This document shows positions 10,441-21,440 of a stretch of 64,000 nucleotides of DNA, piece by piece. Source of the DNA: Serripes groenlandicus (lineage: Eukaryota > Mollusca > Bivalvia > Cardiida > Cardiidae); contig JASEVX010000003.1 in the NCBI GenBank assembly GCA_031761405.1, positions 62,852,423 through 62,916,422 of the forward strand. The letters run 5' to 3'. Within the stretch, counting starts at the first letter, position 1. The number at the start of each line of letters is the position of its first letter. Position numbers and translations under genes: made by a program. The notes below the pieces were generated by a model. It did not search any database and was not told the origin of the DNA. It saw only the letters and a program-made list of their open reading frames with translations.

Positions 10441-11166
10441 GACTGAGTTGTAAGGTTTCTTTCCATTGTGTACCATTCTATGTTTAGCTAGACTTCTTTT
10501 GACTGAAAATGCATATTCACAAACATCACATTTATGAGGTTTGTCTCCGATGTGTATTATTTTGTGTTTGATTAAACTTTGTCTTCGACTACATGCATAT
10601 TCACAAACATCACATTTGTAAGGTTTCTCTCCAGTATGAATTCTTGTGTGCAAGATTAAATCTTTCTTCCGATTACATGCATATTCGCAAACATCACATT
10701 TATGAGGTTTCTCTCCAGTGTGAATTCTGTTGTGTAAAATTAAACTTGCCTTCCGGTTACATGCATATTCACAAACCTCACATTTATAAGGTTTCTCTCC
10801 AGTATGTTTCCTCTTGTGACTGATTAAAACTTGCTTAACACTACAGGCATATTCACAAACATCACATTTGTAAGGTTTCTCTCCAGTGTGTATTCTTCTA
10901 TGTCCGATTAAATTTTTCTTCCAACTAGTTGCATATTCACAAACATCACATTTGTAAGGTTTCTCTCCAGTATGTATTCTTCTATGTTCAATTAAACTTT
11001 GATTCCGACTACAACCATATTCACAAAAATCACATTTGTAAGGTTTCTCTCCAGTATGAACTGTCTTGTGTTTGGTTTCCCTACTCAGTATGTGCATACC
11101 CAACGCATGCTTAGGGATACTCTCCATTCTTGTTACTGCCTTTATATTCACATGTACATTATTCAT
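10375..11166 (-). CDS. C2H2 zinc-finger protein, seven fingers (copy 2, 3' truncated)
   Basis: The 263-residue frame starts at an ATG (MNNVHVNIKA) just after a GTAACTGCTT context and has seven intact C2H2 fingers starting near residues 43, 71, 99, 127, 155, 183 and 211, all C-x2-C-x12-H-x3-H with HTGEKPY or close linkers (HIGDKPH and HNGKKPY late in the array). The last 25 residues are out-of-frame finger sequence, so the present stop results from a frameshift. The 5' part (MESIPKHALGMHI) matches the paralogue at 1231-1830. Predicted role: nuclear sequence-specific DNA binding; the target is unknown. No effector domain is seen. Seven clean fingers suggest it could still work as a shortened protein, but the adjoining decayed array makes a degenerating gene equally possible. 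Confidence 0.75.
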   Translation of the reverse strand: MNNVHVNIKAVTRMESIPKHALGMHILSRETKHKTVHTGEKPYKCDFCEYGCSRNQSLIEHRRIHTGEKPYKCDVCEYATSWKKNLIGHRRIHTGEKPYKCDVCEYACSVKQVLISHKRKHTGEKPYKCEVCEYACNRKASLILHNRIHTGEKPHKCDVCEYACNRKKDLILHTRIHTGEKPYKCDVCEYACSRRQSLIKHKIIHIGDKPHKCDVCEYAFSVKRSLAKHRMVHNGKKPYNSVFHKRNLMNVTFVNMPVHSKVI

Positions 11167-11535
11167 AAGCAGTTACCTAAATTTAGTGTTCTAAAATATT
11201 CAATTCACCTAAATAATAAATGCAACATTTTACAATTACTTGTTGTTTATGACTTAGAGAAATACCAAGTTCAAACACACTTCTATAATATATTACTTAA
11301 ACCTGTCTTCTTAAAATAAGTATGACAGAAAGTGAGAATTAAAGCCTGAATAAGTAAACACTAAGTAATATATAAGTATACAGCCACGAATCTGTTACCC
11401 TGTATGTCACCCACTCTAAGCTTGACTTGTCACTGTACCAGGAAGAAATGGACACATCTTTATGTTTCAACAAATGACATCTTTGCAGAATTAGACAAAT
11501 TACCTGAAAAGAAAAGAAGGAATAAATAGCGCACT
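11160..11535 (-). other. Conserved 5' flank of zinc-finger copy 2
   Basis: Matches 1900-2290. It contains the same candidate splice-like contexts (TTTTCAG|GTAATTTG near 11500 and TTTAG|GTAACTGC near 11175 on the minus strand). No clear TATA box or other promoter motif could be assigned. Confidence 0.45.
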
Positions 11536-11559
11536 CGCACAACTTTGTTAAATATTACT

Positions 11560-11968
11560 AATATGACAAATCAAGTTCAATATCTGCTTTGGGAATTGAT
11601 GTGGACCTTGATTAGGCCTTTCAGTTCCAGACAAGAAGATTTTCAAACTTTTTTCCCTGTTTATTTATGTAAAACAGGTGATCCCCGGGGTATGGACATT
11701 TTTTACCTCAGTGGCATAACTTTAACAATCTTTGTAGAGGACCACTTGACAACGTCACACACCTAATATCGAAGCTATAACCTTTCGGTTTCAGACAAAA
11801 ATATTGGCAACCAGAGTTCTGCTTGAAATTAATTCCTTTGAAATTGTTTGAAGAAGATCATCCAAGCATCATTCCTACCAAGTTTGGTCAAAATAGGAGA
11901 TTGTGTTTAAAAACAGTGTTGATGATGCACGACTGACAACGGACAAAATGAGATCCCAATTTGACATG
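11560..11968. repeat. Unassigned repeat-like stretch
   Basis: Phrases such as AAGTTTGGTCAAAATAGGAG and GATGCACGACTGACAACGGA are of the kind found near the ends of families A and B. No second copy of the whole stretch is present, so the family is unassigned. It contains no convincing gene. Confidence 0.4.
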
Positions 11969-12320
11969 AACAAGAGGCCCAAGAGGGCCAGTTTCGCTCT
12001 ACAGCCATTAGGCAAAAATTAAATCTCCAAACAGCCCTGTCCCTAGTGGCCATGTTTATTTATCAATCAACATGACTTGAAGGAATCTAAAAGAGGGTCA
12101 CCCTAGGAACATTTCTACAACATTATTTGAAAATCAGCCCAACACTTTCGGAGAAGAAGATTTTTTAAGTGTTCACTATAGCCAAATAAGACAAAATAGC
12201 GCCGCCATAGTTTTCGAGCAATCATGGCCTGAAGGAATCTGATAGAGTGTCACCCTAGAAACACCTACGCACGCAGGACGGACAACTTGTTATAACATAA
12301 GCTTGACTGGCTTTGCCAAT
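11969..12320 (+). mobile_element. Family B element, internally deleted
   Basis: It starts AACAAGAGGCCCAAGAGGGC, followed by TTTCGCTCTACAGCCATTAG, and ends ACGGACAACTTGTTATAACA...AAGCTTGACTGGCTTTGCCA. The longer copy at 37528-38609 shows the same two ends around several more body units. The last GAGCTAA is not preserved here. Confidence 0.7.
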
Positions 12321-12614
12321 GGATTGAAAAAAAGAAATTATTTCACCAATTATTACTTTCTCACATGCTTTCTTTATTTCTTAAAATGCCGGATTTATCT
12401 GGGGACCCAGCTTGTGTCCCAAGTGCAAAAATTTGTCTTTAAGGGTAGATGATTTTTTGGTTTATTAACTTCTAAAATTAATTCATTTTTATACCAACAA
12501 GTTAGTAGAAGATGAACAAAAGTGAAAAGAATGAAATGTTGCATGTACATTTCATACCAGCATAATGTATGATGTCCAAAGTACAACATCATTGTACATA
12601 TACATTTGCTAAAA

Positions 12615-12780
12615 TTTCTAGCTGCTGAAGCAAAAATAGCGGCCTCTAGCGAGTTGACAATATTTTCCTTAAATTTGACCCAGTGACCAAGTTTTTGAGC
12701 CAATATGACCCATATTCGAACTTGACCTAGATATCATTAAGAAATATTCTGACAAAATTTCAAGCTGCTATAACAACAAG
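12615..12780 (+). mobile_element. Family A body fragment
   Basis: About 165 bp of the family A unit (TTTGACCCAGTGACCAAG, CTTGACCTAGATATCATTAA, CAAAATTTCAAGCTGCT) without either end. It adjoins the end of the segmental duplication. Confidence 0.6.
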
Positions 12781-12946
12781 AATGTTAATACATGTAATTA
12801 AATGTCTCGCTGTCACCCGCTTTGACTATGATCTATCAATGCAATGTAAAAGACAAAAAGTAAAATAACAAAACTTTTAACGTTGAGCTAAACACAATTG
12901 TAAAGATGATAAATGACCGAAAGACCAAAAGTACACACAATTTATA

Positions 12947-15530
12947 AACAAGAGGGCCATGAGGCCCTGGATCGCTCACCTGAGAATGGGCTATTTAAGA
13001 CTTAAATCTTTCAGCGCCAATGGATATATCATCAAGACAAATTTTCTGACAAAATGTCAAGCTGCTCAAGTCAACAAGACCTCGGGCTGAGTTTGTCTCG
13101 CCCTTCTAGGAAATTTGACCAAGTGACCTAGTGTTTGACCTACCCCATTACCCAATTTTTAATTTGACCAAGATGTGATCTAATAACTTTTCATGAAGAT
13201 TGAATGAAGAAAGAGACTTCTAGAGTGTTCAGAAGATAAATCCTACATTTGAACTAGTGACCTAGTTCTTGAAATTCCATGAACAAGTTTAAATCTTGAC
13301 CGAAATTAGAAGTGAATTCTAGAGTGTTCACAAGGTTATTCTAACAATTGACCTCGTGACCTGGACCGAGATTTGATGGGAGATAAATGTTCTGATACAC
13401 TTTCATGAACAATGAATTAAAAATGAGTCTTCTAAGGTCAAAGTTAACCAAGGTTAAGTAACTTAACCGGTTAAGTTAACCAAGGTCAAGTTTTGGCAAA
13501 CTATGACCTTGACTTCAGTAATTTTGATGTTGAATGATGAAAACAAATGTTTTGATAAACTTTCATGAAGATTAAATGATAAATGTAGGCTCTACAGTCA
13601 AAGTTAACCAAGGTTAAGTTACCTAACCAAGATCAAGTTCTGCCAAATTATGACCTTGACCTTGAAAATGTTGATGTTAAATGATGTCCCATGACCTAAC
13701 AATATATCTGACAACGTTTCAGAACAATTCCAGGAAGGGTTGCTGGGATATAACCAAGGTTAAGTTTTGAGGTTAAGTTATTTAACCAAGGTAAAGTTCT
13801 GCCAAATTATGAGCTTGACTTTGATAATTTTGACATTGAATGATGTTCCATTACCCAATAAATAATACATCTGACAAAGTTTCAGAAAAATTCCAGTAGG
13901 GGTTGCTGAGATATAACCAAGGTTAAGTTTTGAGGTTAAGTTACATAACCAAGGTCAAGTTCTGCCAAATTATGACCTTGACTTTGAACATGTTGACGTT
14001 GAATGATGTCCCATGACCAAACAATACATCTGACAAAGTTTCAGAAAAATTCCAGAAGGGGTTGCTGAGATATAACCAAGGCTAAGTTTTGAATTTGAGT
14101 GACCTAACCAAGGTTAAGTTCTGCCAAATTTTACCTTGACCTTTAACATTTAGATGTTAAATGATGTCACATGACCAAACAATATATCTGACAAAGTATT
14201 AGAAACATTCCAGCAAGGGTTGCCGAGATAAAACCAAGGTTAAGTTCTAAGGTTAAGTTAGCCAACCAAGGTTGAATTCTGCCAAATTATGACCTTGACC
14301 TTGAGTAATAGTTATTTGTACCAGAGTTTTAACAAGATTGTTCTTCAAGTTGGGCTTGTGACCTAGTTTTTGACCTGATATAATCCATATTCATACTTGG
14401 CCTAGATATCATCAAGAAAAGCTTCCTGAAAAAGTTTCATGCTTCTCAAGTAAAAAAAATGTGATCTCTTTAGTGTTAACAAGATTTTTCTACAACATGG
14501 CCTAGTGACCTAGTTCTTGACCTGACCAAACTCATACTCGAAGTTAGCCTAGATATTATCAAGACAAATATTCTGACAAAGTTTCAACATGCTCAAGCTA
14601 TTTTTTTTACCAGATATGACCCTTATTCAAACTTGGTCTAGATATCACTAAGAGAAATATTTTGACATGTTTCAACATGCCGAAGCCAAAAATGTGGCTT
14701 CGAGAGTGTTAACAAGATTTTCCTTAAATTTGGCCTAGTGACCTAGTTTTTGATCCGATACGACCTTGAGCTAAATGTAATCAAGGAAAACACTCTGATA
14801 AGATTTCAAAATGCTGAAGAGTGTTAACAAGATTTTCCTTCAATTTGGCCTAGTTGGCGAGACAAAAATGCAATCTATATGGTGTTGACTAGATTGTTCT
14901 ACAATTTAGCCTAGTGACCTTGTTTTTGACCCGGAATGACTTAAATTCAAACTTGGCCTAGATATCATTAAGATAGACATTCTGACCAAATTTTAAGCTA
15001 CTGAAGCAAAATATGAGACTTCTACAGTGTTAACAAGATTTATTTTCGATTTGGCCTAATAACCTAGTTTCTGACCCAATATGACAGATATTCAAACTTG
15101 CCCTAGATATCATAAAGACAAAAATTCTGACAAAATTTCAAACTGCTGTAGCAAAAATTTCAGCCTCTGGAGTGTTAACAAATTTTCCATTAATTTGACC
15201 TAGTGACCTACTTTTTAACCAAACATTACCAATATTCGAACTTGACCTTAATATCAAGACAAACACTCTGATGGTTTCAACATGGTCAAATTAAAAATGC
15301 AGCCTACTGAATGTTAACAAGATTTTCATACAATTTGACCTATTGACCTAGTTTTTGACCTCACATGGCCGAGTTTCAAACTAGTCCAGGTCTTGATAGA
15401 GATGAATGTTCTGATAAACTGTCATGAAGATCTGATGCAAAATGTAGCCTGTAGAGAATTGCAAAGGCAATTGTTGACGACGGACGGATATCGGACAAAA
15501 TGCGATCACAATAGCTCACCTTAAGGTGTT
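12947..15530 (+). mobile_element. Family A element, long, nearly complete
   Basis: It starts AACAAGAGGGCCATGAGGCC, a short hairpin, then the subterminal motif CGCTCACCTGAG. A block of about five units of roughly 160 bp at 13480-14300 has CAAGGTTAAGTTCTGCCAAA and TATGACCTTGAC. Body units of 110-150 bp at 14310-15460 have GGCCTAGTGACCTAGTTTTT. The 3' end has ACGGACGGATATCGGACAAA and AGCTCACCTTAAGGTG, where it diverges just before the expected GAGCTAA. At about 2.6 kb it is the longest family A copy here. Confidence 0.7.
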
Positions 15531-15673
15531 CTCTTTGTTTTTAATTACTTGTTTATTTTTTTTCAATATTAACTTTACACAAGTTTACTCAATCTAATTA
15601 TTTTAATGCTATGCATCCTATGCAATTATTTCCCCAGTGCAACAAGATTGTAATACATAAGACATTAAATCCA

Positions 15674-15680
<7 letters not shown>

Positions 15681-15711
<31 letters not shown>
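15681..15711. repeat. AT dinucleotide microsatellite
   Basis: About 15 AT repeats directly abut the left end of the foldback MITE at 15712, consistent with that MITE's preference for an AT-rich target. Confidence 0.95.
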
Positions 15712-15713
<2 letters not shown>

Positions 15714-15900
15714 CTGTCTCACAAGAAAACCAAAATTGAATCGCATAAAGTATTGACACAGATCAGCCACGCAGGCTAACCTGGTTAAAAAGCCTCCTGT
15801 GGTTTTTCTATTTCAGGAGACATTACTATATACCTCTATCCCCCTGTTGACTGTGCAGGCTGATCTGGGTTGATGCATTACACAGAGTCCAGGGGAAATT
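15712..15900. mobile_element. Foldback MITE (GAGCCGT family), right end truncated
   Basis: The left arm GGCTGTCTCACAAGAAAACC and the right arm CTGTGCAGGCTGATCTGGGT...CACAGAGTCC match the complete copy at 8504-8745. The last 35 or so bases of the right arm are missing. Confidence 0.75.
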
Positions 15901-17033
15901 TGGAATGTCAATCAGTCCAGTGAATTCACTTTCATGCATGTATTCAAGACTGTGCGTAAGAAAATTCCGCGGCCATAAAGCATACTTTATTTTCATTCAG
16001 GTGTTGAATATGATATTTAACTGAACCAAATAATTAACGAAATTAATTATATTTCTTATTCATACAAAAAGTACCAATTTCCTCTAGTCAACTTAACCAT
16101 GTGTTGAAAGAAACAAAATGGCGAATGATTCAAATTTTTTGCTGATGTTATGCATATTTTTTAGACTCAATTGAATCAGGTTACTAGAAAATGATTGGTC
16201 ACGCACAGAACATACAATTATCTTATTTACTATTCAGTTTGTACGGTAAACATTGTTTTGTCTACATAAAAATAAACCTTTTACTAAAATAAATGTTGTT
16301 TTGGAATTTACATGAATTAAATATTTCTTAACTTATTTTTACAAAACGTCTCATATTTATTTCTTTTTCCATACCATCTTGAAAGGTTACAAAGATCACG
16401 TGACCAGTCACCTATGAAAATTTATTCATATTCCCCCCCAAAAAAAATAATATTACAGCCAATCATATGCACGAAATCATTTACCCATGCATAATTTATC
16501 AGATTACACGATTGTTAAAGTTATTTGGATCGATAATCTTGTTTACGTCATTGTAATTAAGCGACTCTCTCTTAGATTTATAGATGTGTGATAAACAAAG
16601 ACAATGTGTTCTATGTTTACAAAGTGACATATAACTTACTTGTTAGTGAGATTTTAAAAAATATCTGGACCAATTTAAGTTTTAAGATTGTAATCAATCT
16701 GGCGAGTTATTGGTCCATAGCGGCAAAGTTTCGATTTTCTGGAGGCCTGGCAGAGTCCATAATGTTGTTTTTCTGGTGGAACGGCTCATATATAACTACA
16801 TGTTGAATCATGCAAATGTTCATACCTGTTGCAAATTACTAATAAGCAGTTGATATGTTTATCGTACAGGACTTTTACCAAAGCAATGACCTTGCTGATA
16901 TAGCATCATTTGATTGTTATTTTGTGAGATATAAATACTATTAGAGGTAGGCACGAAAATTAAGGGTACAATTTACAAAAATAAAATAAATCAGCAAACA
17001 AGTATAAACCTGGACATCATATTTACTGTATAA
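15901..17033. other. AT-rich spacer with one MITE half
   Basis: No gene is supported. At 16700-16794 a half copy of the GAGCCGT MITE (GCAGAGTCCATAATGTTG...GAACGGCTCATATATA) is present, and the short open frame across it is not a gene. The rest is AT-rich sequence without recognised repeats. Confidence 0.6.
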
Positions 17034-17064
17034 TCAGGGACATAGATTTTATCTACGTCCCTGG
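17034..17064. other. Inverted repeat at the satellite's left border
   Basis: CAGGGACATAGAT (17035-17047) and ATCTACGTCCCTG (17051-17063) form a 13-bp stem with one mismatch and a TTT loop. The right arm is the start of the first satellite unit and the left arm is an inverted copy of unit sequence. Confidence 0.7.
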
Positions 17065-20000
17065 AATAATCATGTCTTTATATTATTCAAGTTGTATGAG
17101 TAAGAAGAACGTCCCTGGAATAATTATGTCTTTATATCACTCAAGTTGTATGAGTGAGAAGTACATCCCTGGTATAATTATGTCTTTATATCATTAAAGT
17201 TGTAAGAGTAAGAAGTATGTCCCTGGAATGATTATGTCTTGATATCATTCAAGTTGTATGAGTAATAAGAACGTCCCTGGAATAACTATGTCTTTATATC
17301 ATTCAAGTTGTATGAGTAAGAAGCACATCCCTGGTATAATTATGTCTTTATATCATTCAAGTTGTAAGAGTAAGAAGTATGTCCCTGGTATAATTATGTC
17401 TTTATATCATTCAAGTAGTATGAGTAAGAAGTACGTCCCTGATATAATTAAGTCTTTATATCATTCAAGTTGTAAGAGTAAGAAGTACGTCCCTGGTTTA
17501 ATTATGTCTTTATATCATTCAAGTTGTAAAAGTAAGAAGTATGTCCCTGGTATAATTATTTCTTAATATCATTCAACTTGTAAGAGTAAGAAGAATGTCC
17601 CTGGAATAATTATGTCTTTATATCATTCAAGTAGTATGAGTAAGAAGTGCGTACCTGGAATAATTGTGTCTTTATATCATTCAAGTTATAAGAGTAAGAA
17701 GTACGTCCCTGGTTTAATTATGTCTTTATATCATTCAAGTTGTAAAAGTAAGAAGTATGTCCCTGGAATAATTATGTCTTTATATCATTCAAGTTATTTG
17801 AGTAAGAAGTACATTCCTGGAATAATTATGTCTTTATATCATTCAACTTGTATGAATAAGAAGTACATCCCTCGTATAATTATGTCTTTATATCATTCAA
17901 GTTGAAGAGTAAGAAGTACATCCCTGGAATAATGGCTTTATATCATTCTAGTGGTATGAGTAAGAAGCACGTCCCTGGAATAATTATGTCTTTATATCAT
18001 TCTAGTTGTATGAGTAAGAAGTACATCCCTGGTATAATTATGTGTTTATATCATTCTAGTTGTATGAGTAAAAGTACGTCGCTGGAATAATTATGTCTTT
18101 ATATCATTCTAGTTGTATGTGTAAGAAGTATGTCCCTGGAATAATTATGTCTTTATATCATTCTAGTTGTATGAGTAAGAAGTATGTCCCTGGAATAGTT
18201 ATGTCTTTATATCATTCAAGTTGTAAGAGTAAGAAGTATGTCCCTGGTATAATTATGTCTTTATATCATTCTAGTTGTATGAGTAAGAAGTTCGTCCCTG
18301 GTATAATTATGTGTTTATATCATTCTAGTTGTATGAGTAAGAAGTACGTCCCTGGTATAATTATGGCTTTATATCATTCTAGTGGTATGACTAAGAAGCA
18401 CGTCCTGGAATAATTATGTCTTTATATCATTCTAGTTGTATGAGTAAGAAGTACGTCCCTGGTATAATTATGTCTTTATATCATTCAAGTTGTAAGAGTA
18501 AGAAGTACGTCCCTGGTATAATTATGTCTTTATATCATTCAAGTTGTAAGAGTTAGAAGTATGTCCCTGGTATAATTATGTTTTTATATCATTCTAGTTG
18601 TATGAGTAAGAAGTACGTCCCTGGTATAATTATGTGTTTATATCATTCTAGTGGTATGAGTAAAAGTACGTCCCTGGAATAATTATGTCTTTATATCATT
18701 CTAGTTGTATGAGTAAGAAGTATGTCCCTGGAATAGTATAGTTATGTCTTTATATCATTAATTTATAGTTGTATGAGTAAGAAGTACGTCCCTGGTATAA
18801 TAATGTCTTTATATCATTCAAGTTGTAAGAGTAAGAAGTATGTCCCTGGTATAATTATGTCTTTATATCATTCTAGTTGTATGAGTAAGAAGTTCGTCCC
18901 TGGTATAATTATGTGTTTATATCATTCTAGTTGTATGACTATGAGGAATCCGCTGTGGTCGAGTGGTTAGCGTCGGGGATTTCGAAACCGGGTGTCCCAG
19001 GTTCGATCCCCAGTCGTGGCACTACGGTCATGGTGGAGTGCCCTTGGGCAAGGCACATTTTCTAGCCTAGTACTGGTTTGTTTACCCAGGGATCATGAAT
19101 AATTAAATTTAATTGCGCGCTAAATGACCTTAGCTGTCGATGCGCCATAAAACAATATACATTCATTCATTCTAGTTGTATGAGTAAAAGTATGTCCCTG
19201 GTATAATTATGTGTTTATAAACTTTATATCATTCTAATTGAATGAGTAAAAGTACGTCCCTGGAATAATTATGTCTTTATATCATTCTAGTTGTATGAGT
19301 AAGAAGTATGTCCCTGGAATAGTTATGTCTTTATATCATTCTAGTTGTATGAGTAAGAAGTACGTCCCTGGTATAATTATGTCTTTATATCATTCAAGTT
19401 GTAAGAGTAAGAAGTATGTCCCTGGTATAATTATGTGTTTATATCATTCTAGTTGAATGAGTAAAAGTACGTCCCTGGAATAATTATGTCTTTATATCAT
19501 TCTAGTTGTATGAGTAAGAAGTATGTCCCTGAAATAGTTATGTCTTTATATCATTCTAGTTGTATGAGTAAGAAGTACGTCCCTGGTATAATTATGTCTT
19601 TATATCATTCAAGTTGTAAGAGTAAGAAGTATGTCCCTGGTATAATTATGTGTTTATATCATTCTAGTTGTATGAGTAAAAGTACGTCCCTGGAATAATT
19701 ATGTCTTTATATCATTCTAGTTGTATGAGTAAGAAGTATGTCCCTGGAATAGTTATGTCTTTATATCATTCTAGTTGTATGAGTAAGAAGTATGTCCCTG
19801 GTATAATTATGTCTTTATATCATTCTAGTTGTATGAGTAAGAAGTTCGTCCCTGGTATAATTATGTGTTTATATCATTCTAGTTGTATGAGTAAAAGTAC
19901 GTCCCTGGTATAATTATGTGTTTATATCATTCTAGTTGAATGAGTAAAAGTACGTACCTGGAATAATTATGTCTTTATATCATTCTAGTTGTATGAGTAA

Positions 20001-20218
20001 GAAGTTTGTCCCTGGAATAGTTATGTCTTTATATCATTCTAGTTGTATGAGTAAGAAGTACGTCCCTGGTATAATTATGTCTTTATATCATTCAAGTTGT
20101 AAGAGTAAGAAGTATGTCCCTGGTATAATTATGTGTTAATATCATTCTAGTTGTATGAGTAAGAAGTACGTCCCTGGTATAATTATGTCTTTACATCATT
20201 CAAGTTGTATGAGTAAGA
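17048..20218 (+). repeat. 54-bp satellite array, about 54 units
   Basis: The unit GTCCCTGGTATAATTATGTC...TCAAGTTGTATGAGTAAGAAGTAC is 54 bp. Because 54 is divisible by three, one frame reads VPGIIMSLYHSSCMSKKY (18 residues) again and again, giving several open frames of 60-106 codons broken where units lose one base (GAGTAAAAGTAC variants of 53 bp) or gain a stop. No start, splice or signal structure supports a protein. Variants fall into CATTCAAGT and CATTCTAGT subtypes; a 215-bp higher-order period is visible at 19246-19891. A SINE interrupts the array at 18945-19167. Confidence 0.95.
18945..19167 (+). mobile_element. tRNA-derived SINE (type 1) in satellite
   Basis: The head has an A-box region (TGGTCGAGTGGTTAGCG) and a B box (GGTTCGATCCC), both well preserved, then the body phrase GCCCTTGGGCAAGGCAC and a tail ending GCGCCATAAAACAATATA with ATTC repeats. 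The satellite sequence CATTCTAGTTGTATGA flanks it on both sides (18923-18938 and 19168-19183), a likely 16-bp target duplication inside a satellite unit. Of the three type 1 copies this has the best pol III boxes. Confidence 0.9.
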
Positions 20219-20301
20219 AAAAAATAAGCACCAGAATATGATCATACTGTATTTATTAAAATGAGCTAAAATGGTTTTAAAATTTTAATCAAAATTACAG
20301 A

Positions 20302-20880
20302 AATGACACTAGCCAGACGGCATTCAAGGGAACATGAACGTTGGAATGAACAGACTCACCGCTTGGCGCAATTGCAGGTTGGAGTTCATGTCTATATACA
20401 AAATTTAATTAACGGACTGGAACCACTTGTTGAAGTACGCCAGTACCGCCAGTATGTTATCCGTGTAGATAACAGGCGGAGTTACTAACCGTAACCACAA
20501 GCATCTTCGAAAGTTCACTCCTTTTCAAAGTACCCCAAAAAAAAGGAACATTGAAAGTTCCCACTATGGCTCAATCTAAGGAAGTGATCTCAAATTCTCA
20601 AGCTCCCTCAAAGGCTTCACTGCCAAAGGTGCCCCAACATTCCATTCTATCATCGCCACCAAGTAGCCAAAATCCACCAGTCCCGGTGAGAAAATCCCCT
20701 ACACTTGAACAGGAAAATCAGACGATTCAACTGCCTCAACGATTCAATTTGGACCAATCATTACACCACAGTCCTGGACAGAATGGGCCTAGTATTAGTA
20801 CCCAGATGCCACATGCTCTTTCACGTCTTCAGCCTCACAATAACGCTGGGGGAAAGAGAACTAATGACAGTAGACCTTAG
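20302..20880 (+). mobile_element. Ty3-type retrotransposon fragment: integrase C-terminus and tail
   Basis: A 61-codon frame (20303-20488) resembles the C-terminal end of Ty3/mdg4-class integrases: a charged stretch (HSREHERWNEQTH), VGVHVYIQN, then VEVRQYRQYVIRVD. About 15 residues that usually lie between QN and VEVRQ appear to be missing. The usual RNRKFLRKFTP-like motif is present but in another frame, so a frameshift lies near 20480. A second frame (20551-20880) encodes a proline- and serine-rich tail typical of the polyprotein end. No reverse transcriptase, RNase H or catalytic integrase core is present; the 54-bp satellite ends only 80 bp upstream. A dead fragment, not a functional element. 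Confidence 0.75.
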
Positions 20881-21148
20881 CTGCCGAAAGAGGGTTGAAC
20901 CCTATACTGTGATGAAAGAACAATAATAAGACATGTATTAACTCAACGACTCAATTTGGACCAATCATTACACCACAGTCCTGGACAGAATGGGCCTAGT
21001 ATTAGTACCCAGATGCCACATGCTCTTTCACGTCTTCAGCCTCACAATAACGCTGGGGGAAAGAGAACTAATGACAGTAGACCTTAGCTGCCGAAAGAGG
21101 GTTGAACCCTATACTGTGATGAAAGAACAATAATAAGACATGTTTAGT
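20735..21148 (+). repeat. 207-bp tandem duplication in the retrotransposon tail
   Basis: Sequence from CTCAACGATTCAATTTGG through the tail's stop codon to AATAATAAGACATGT is repeated head to tail at an offset of 207 bp with almost no differences. The duplication includes the last 48 or so codons of the proline-rich frame and the first untranslated bases. Confidence 0.9.
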
Positions 21149-21440
21149 GATTTTAAAGACTTTTATTGGAGAGTGTATATCAAACATGCTGAGTGATTTT
21201 CAAGACTTTTAATGAACAATCAGAGATGTGACTACGTGTATTTAGTTTTCTATGTGGACAGTAGGCTGACAATCTATTTAATTAAGATGGACTTATAGAC
21301 TATTCGTAATTTGTTTTATTTTCTTTATATCCTTAAATCTTGTCCCCGGGGGAGGAGATAACTAATCATTACTTATTTATTGTACATGCATATTTCAGTT
21401 TAGTTATAAATCAGTCATCCTAATAATAGGAAGATGTTGA
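21149..21440. other. Retrotransposon 3' flank, possible polypurine tract
   Basis: The purine-rich run GGGGGAGGAGATAA at about 21348-21361 could be a polypurine tract preceding a 3' LTR, given the integrase tail upstream. No second LTR is available in the window to define one. No gene is seen. Confidence 0.3.

Larger units (their letters stand above)
7185..12610. repeat. Segmental duplication, copy 2 (zinc-finger unit)
   Basis: Partner of 745-3345. It is twice as long because of insertions: element F (7335-8273), a foldback MITE (8504-8745), a SINE (9162-9366), a family B element (11969-12320), and extra decayed zinc-finger units (8790-10440). The matching uninterrupted sequence in copy 1 shows the pre-insertion state for F and the MITE. 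Confidence 0.85.

Noticed and set aside
17258..18413. A secreted or structural repeat protein encoded by the 54-bp satellite (VPGIIMSLYHSS...)
   Set aside because: The open frames follow from a unit length divisible by three. They are broken by one-base-short units and stops, have no signal peptide or start context, and no flanking exon is seen.
18957..19020. A functional tRNA gene
   Set aside because: The boxes are good, but the sequence continues into a SINE body and tail with target duplications, and the arms do not close into a complete cloverleaf.
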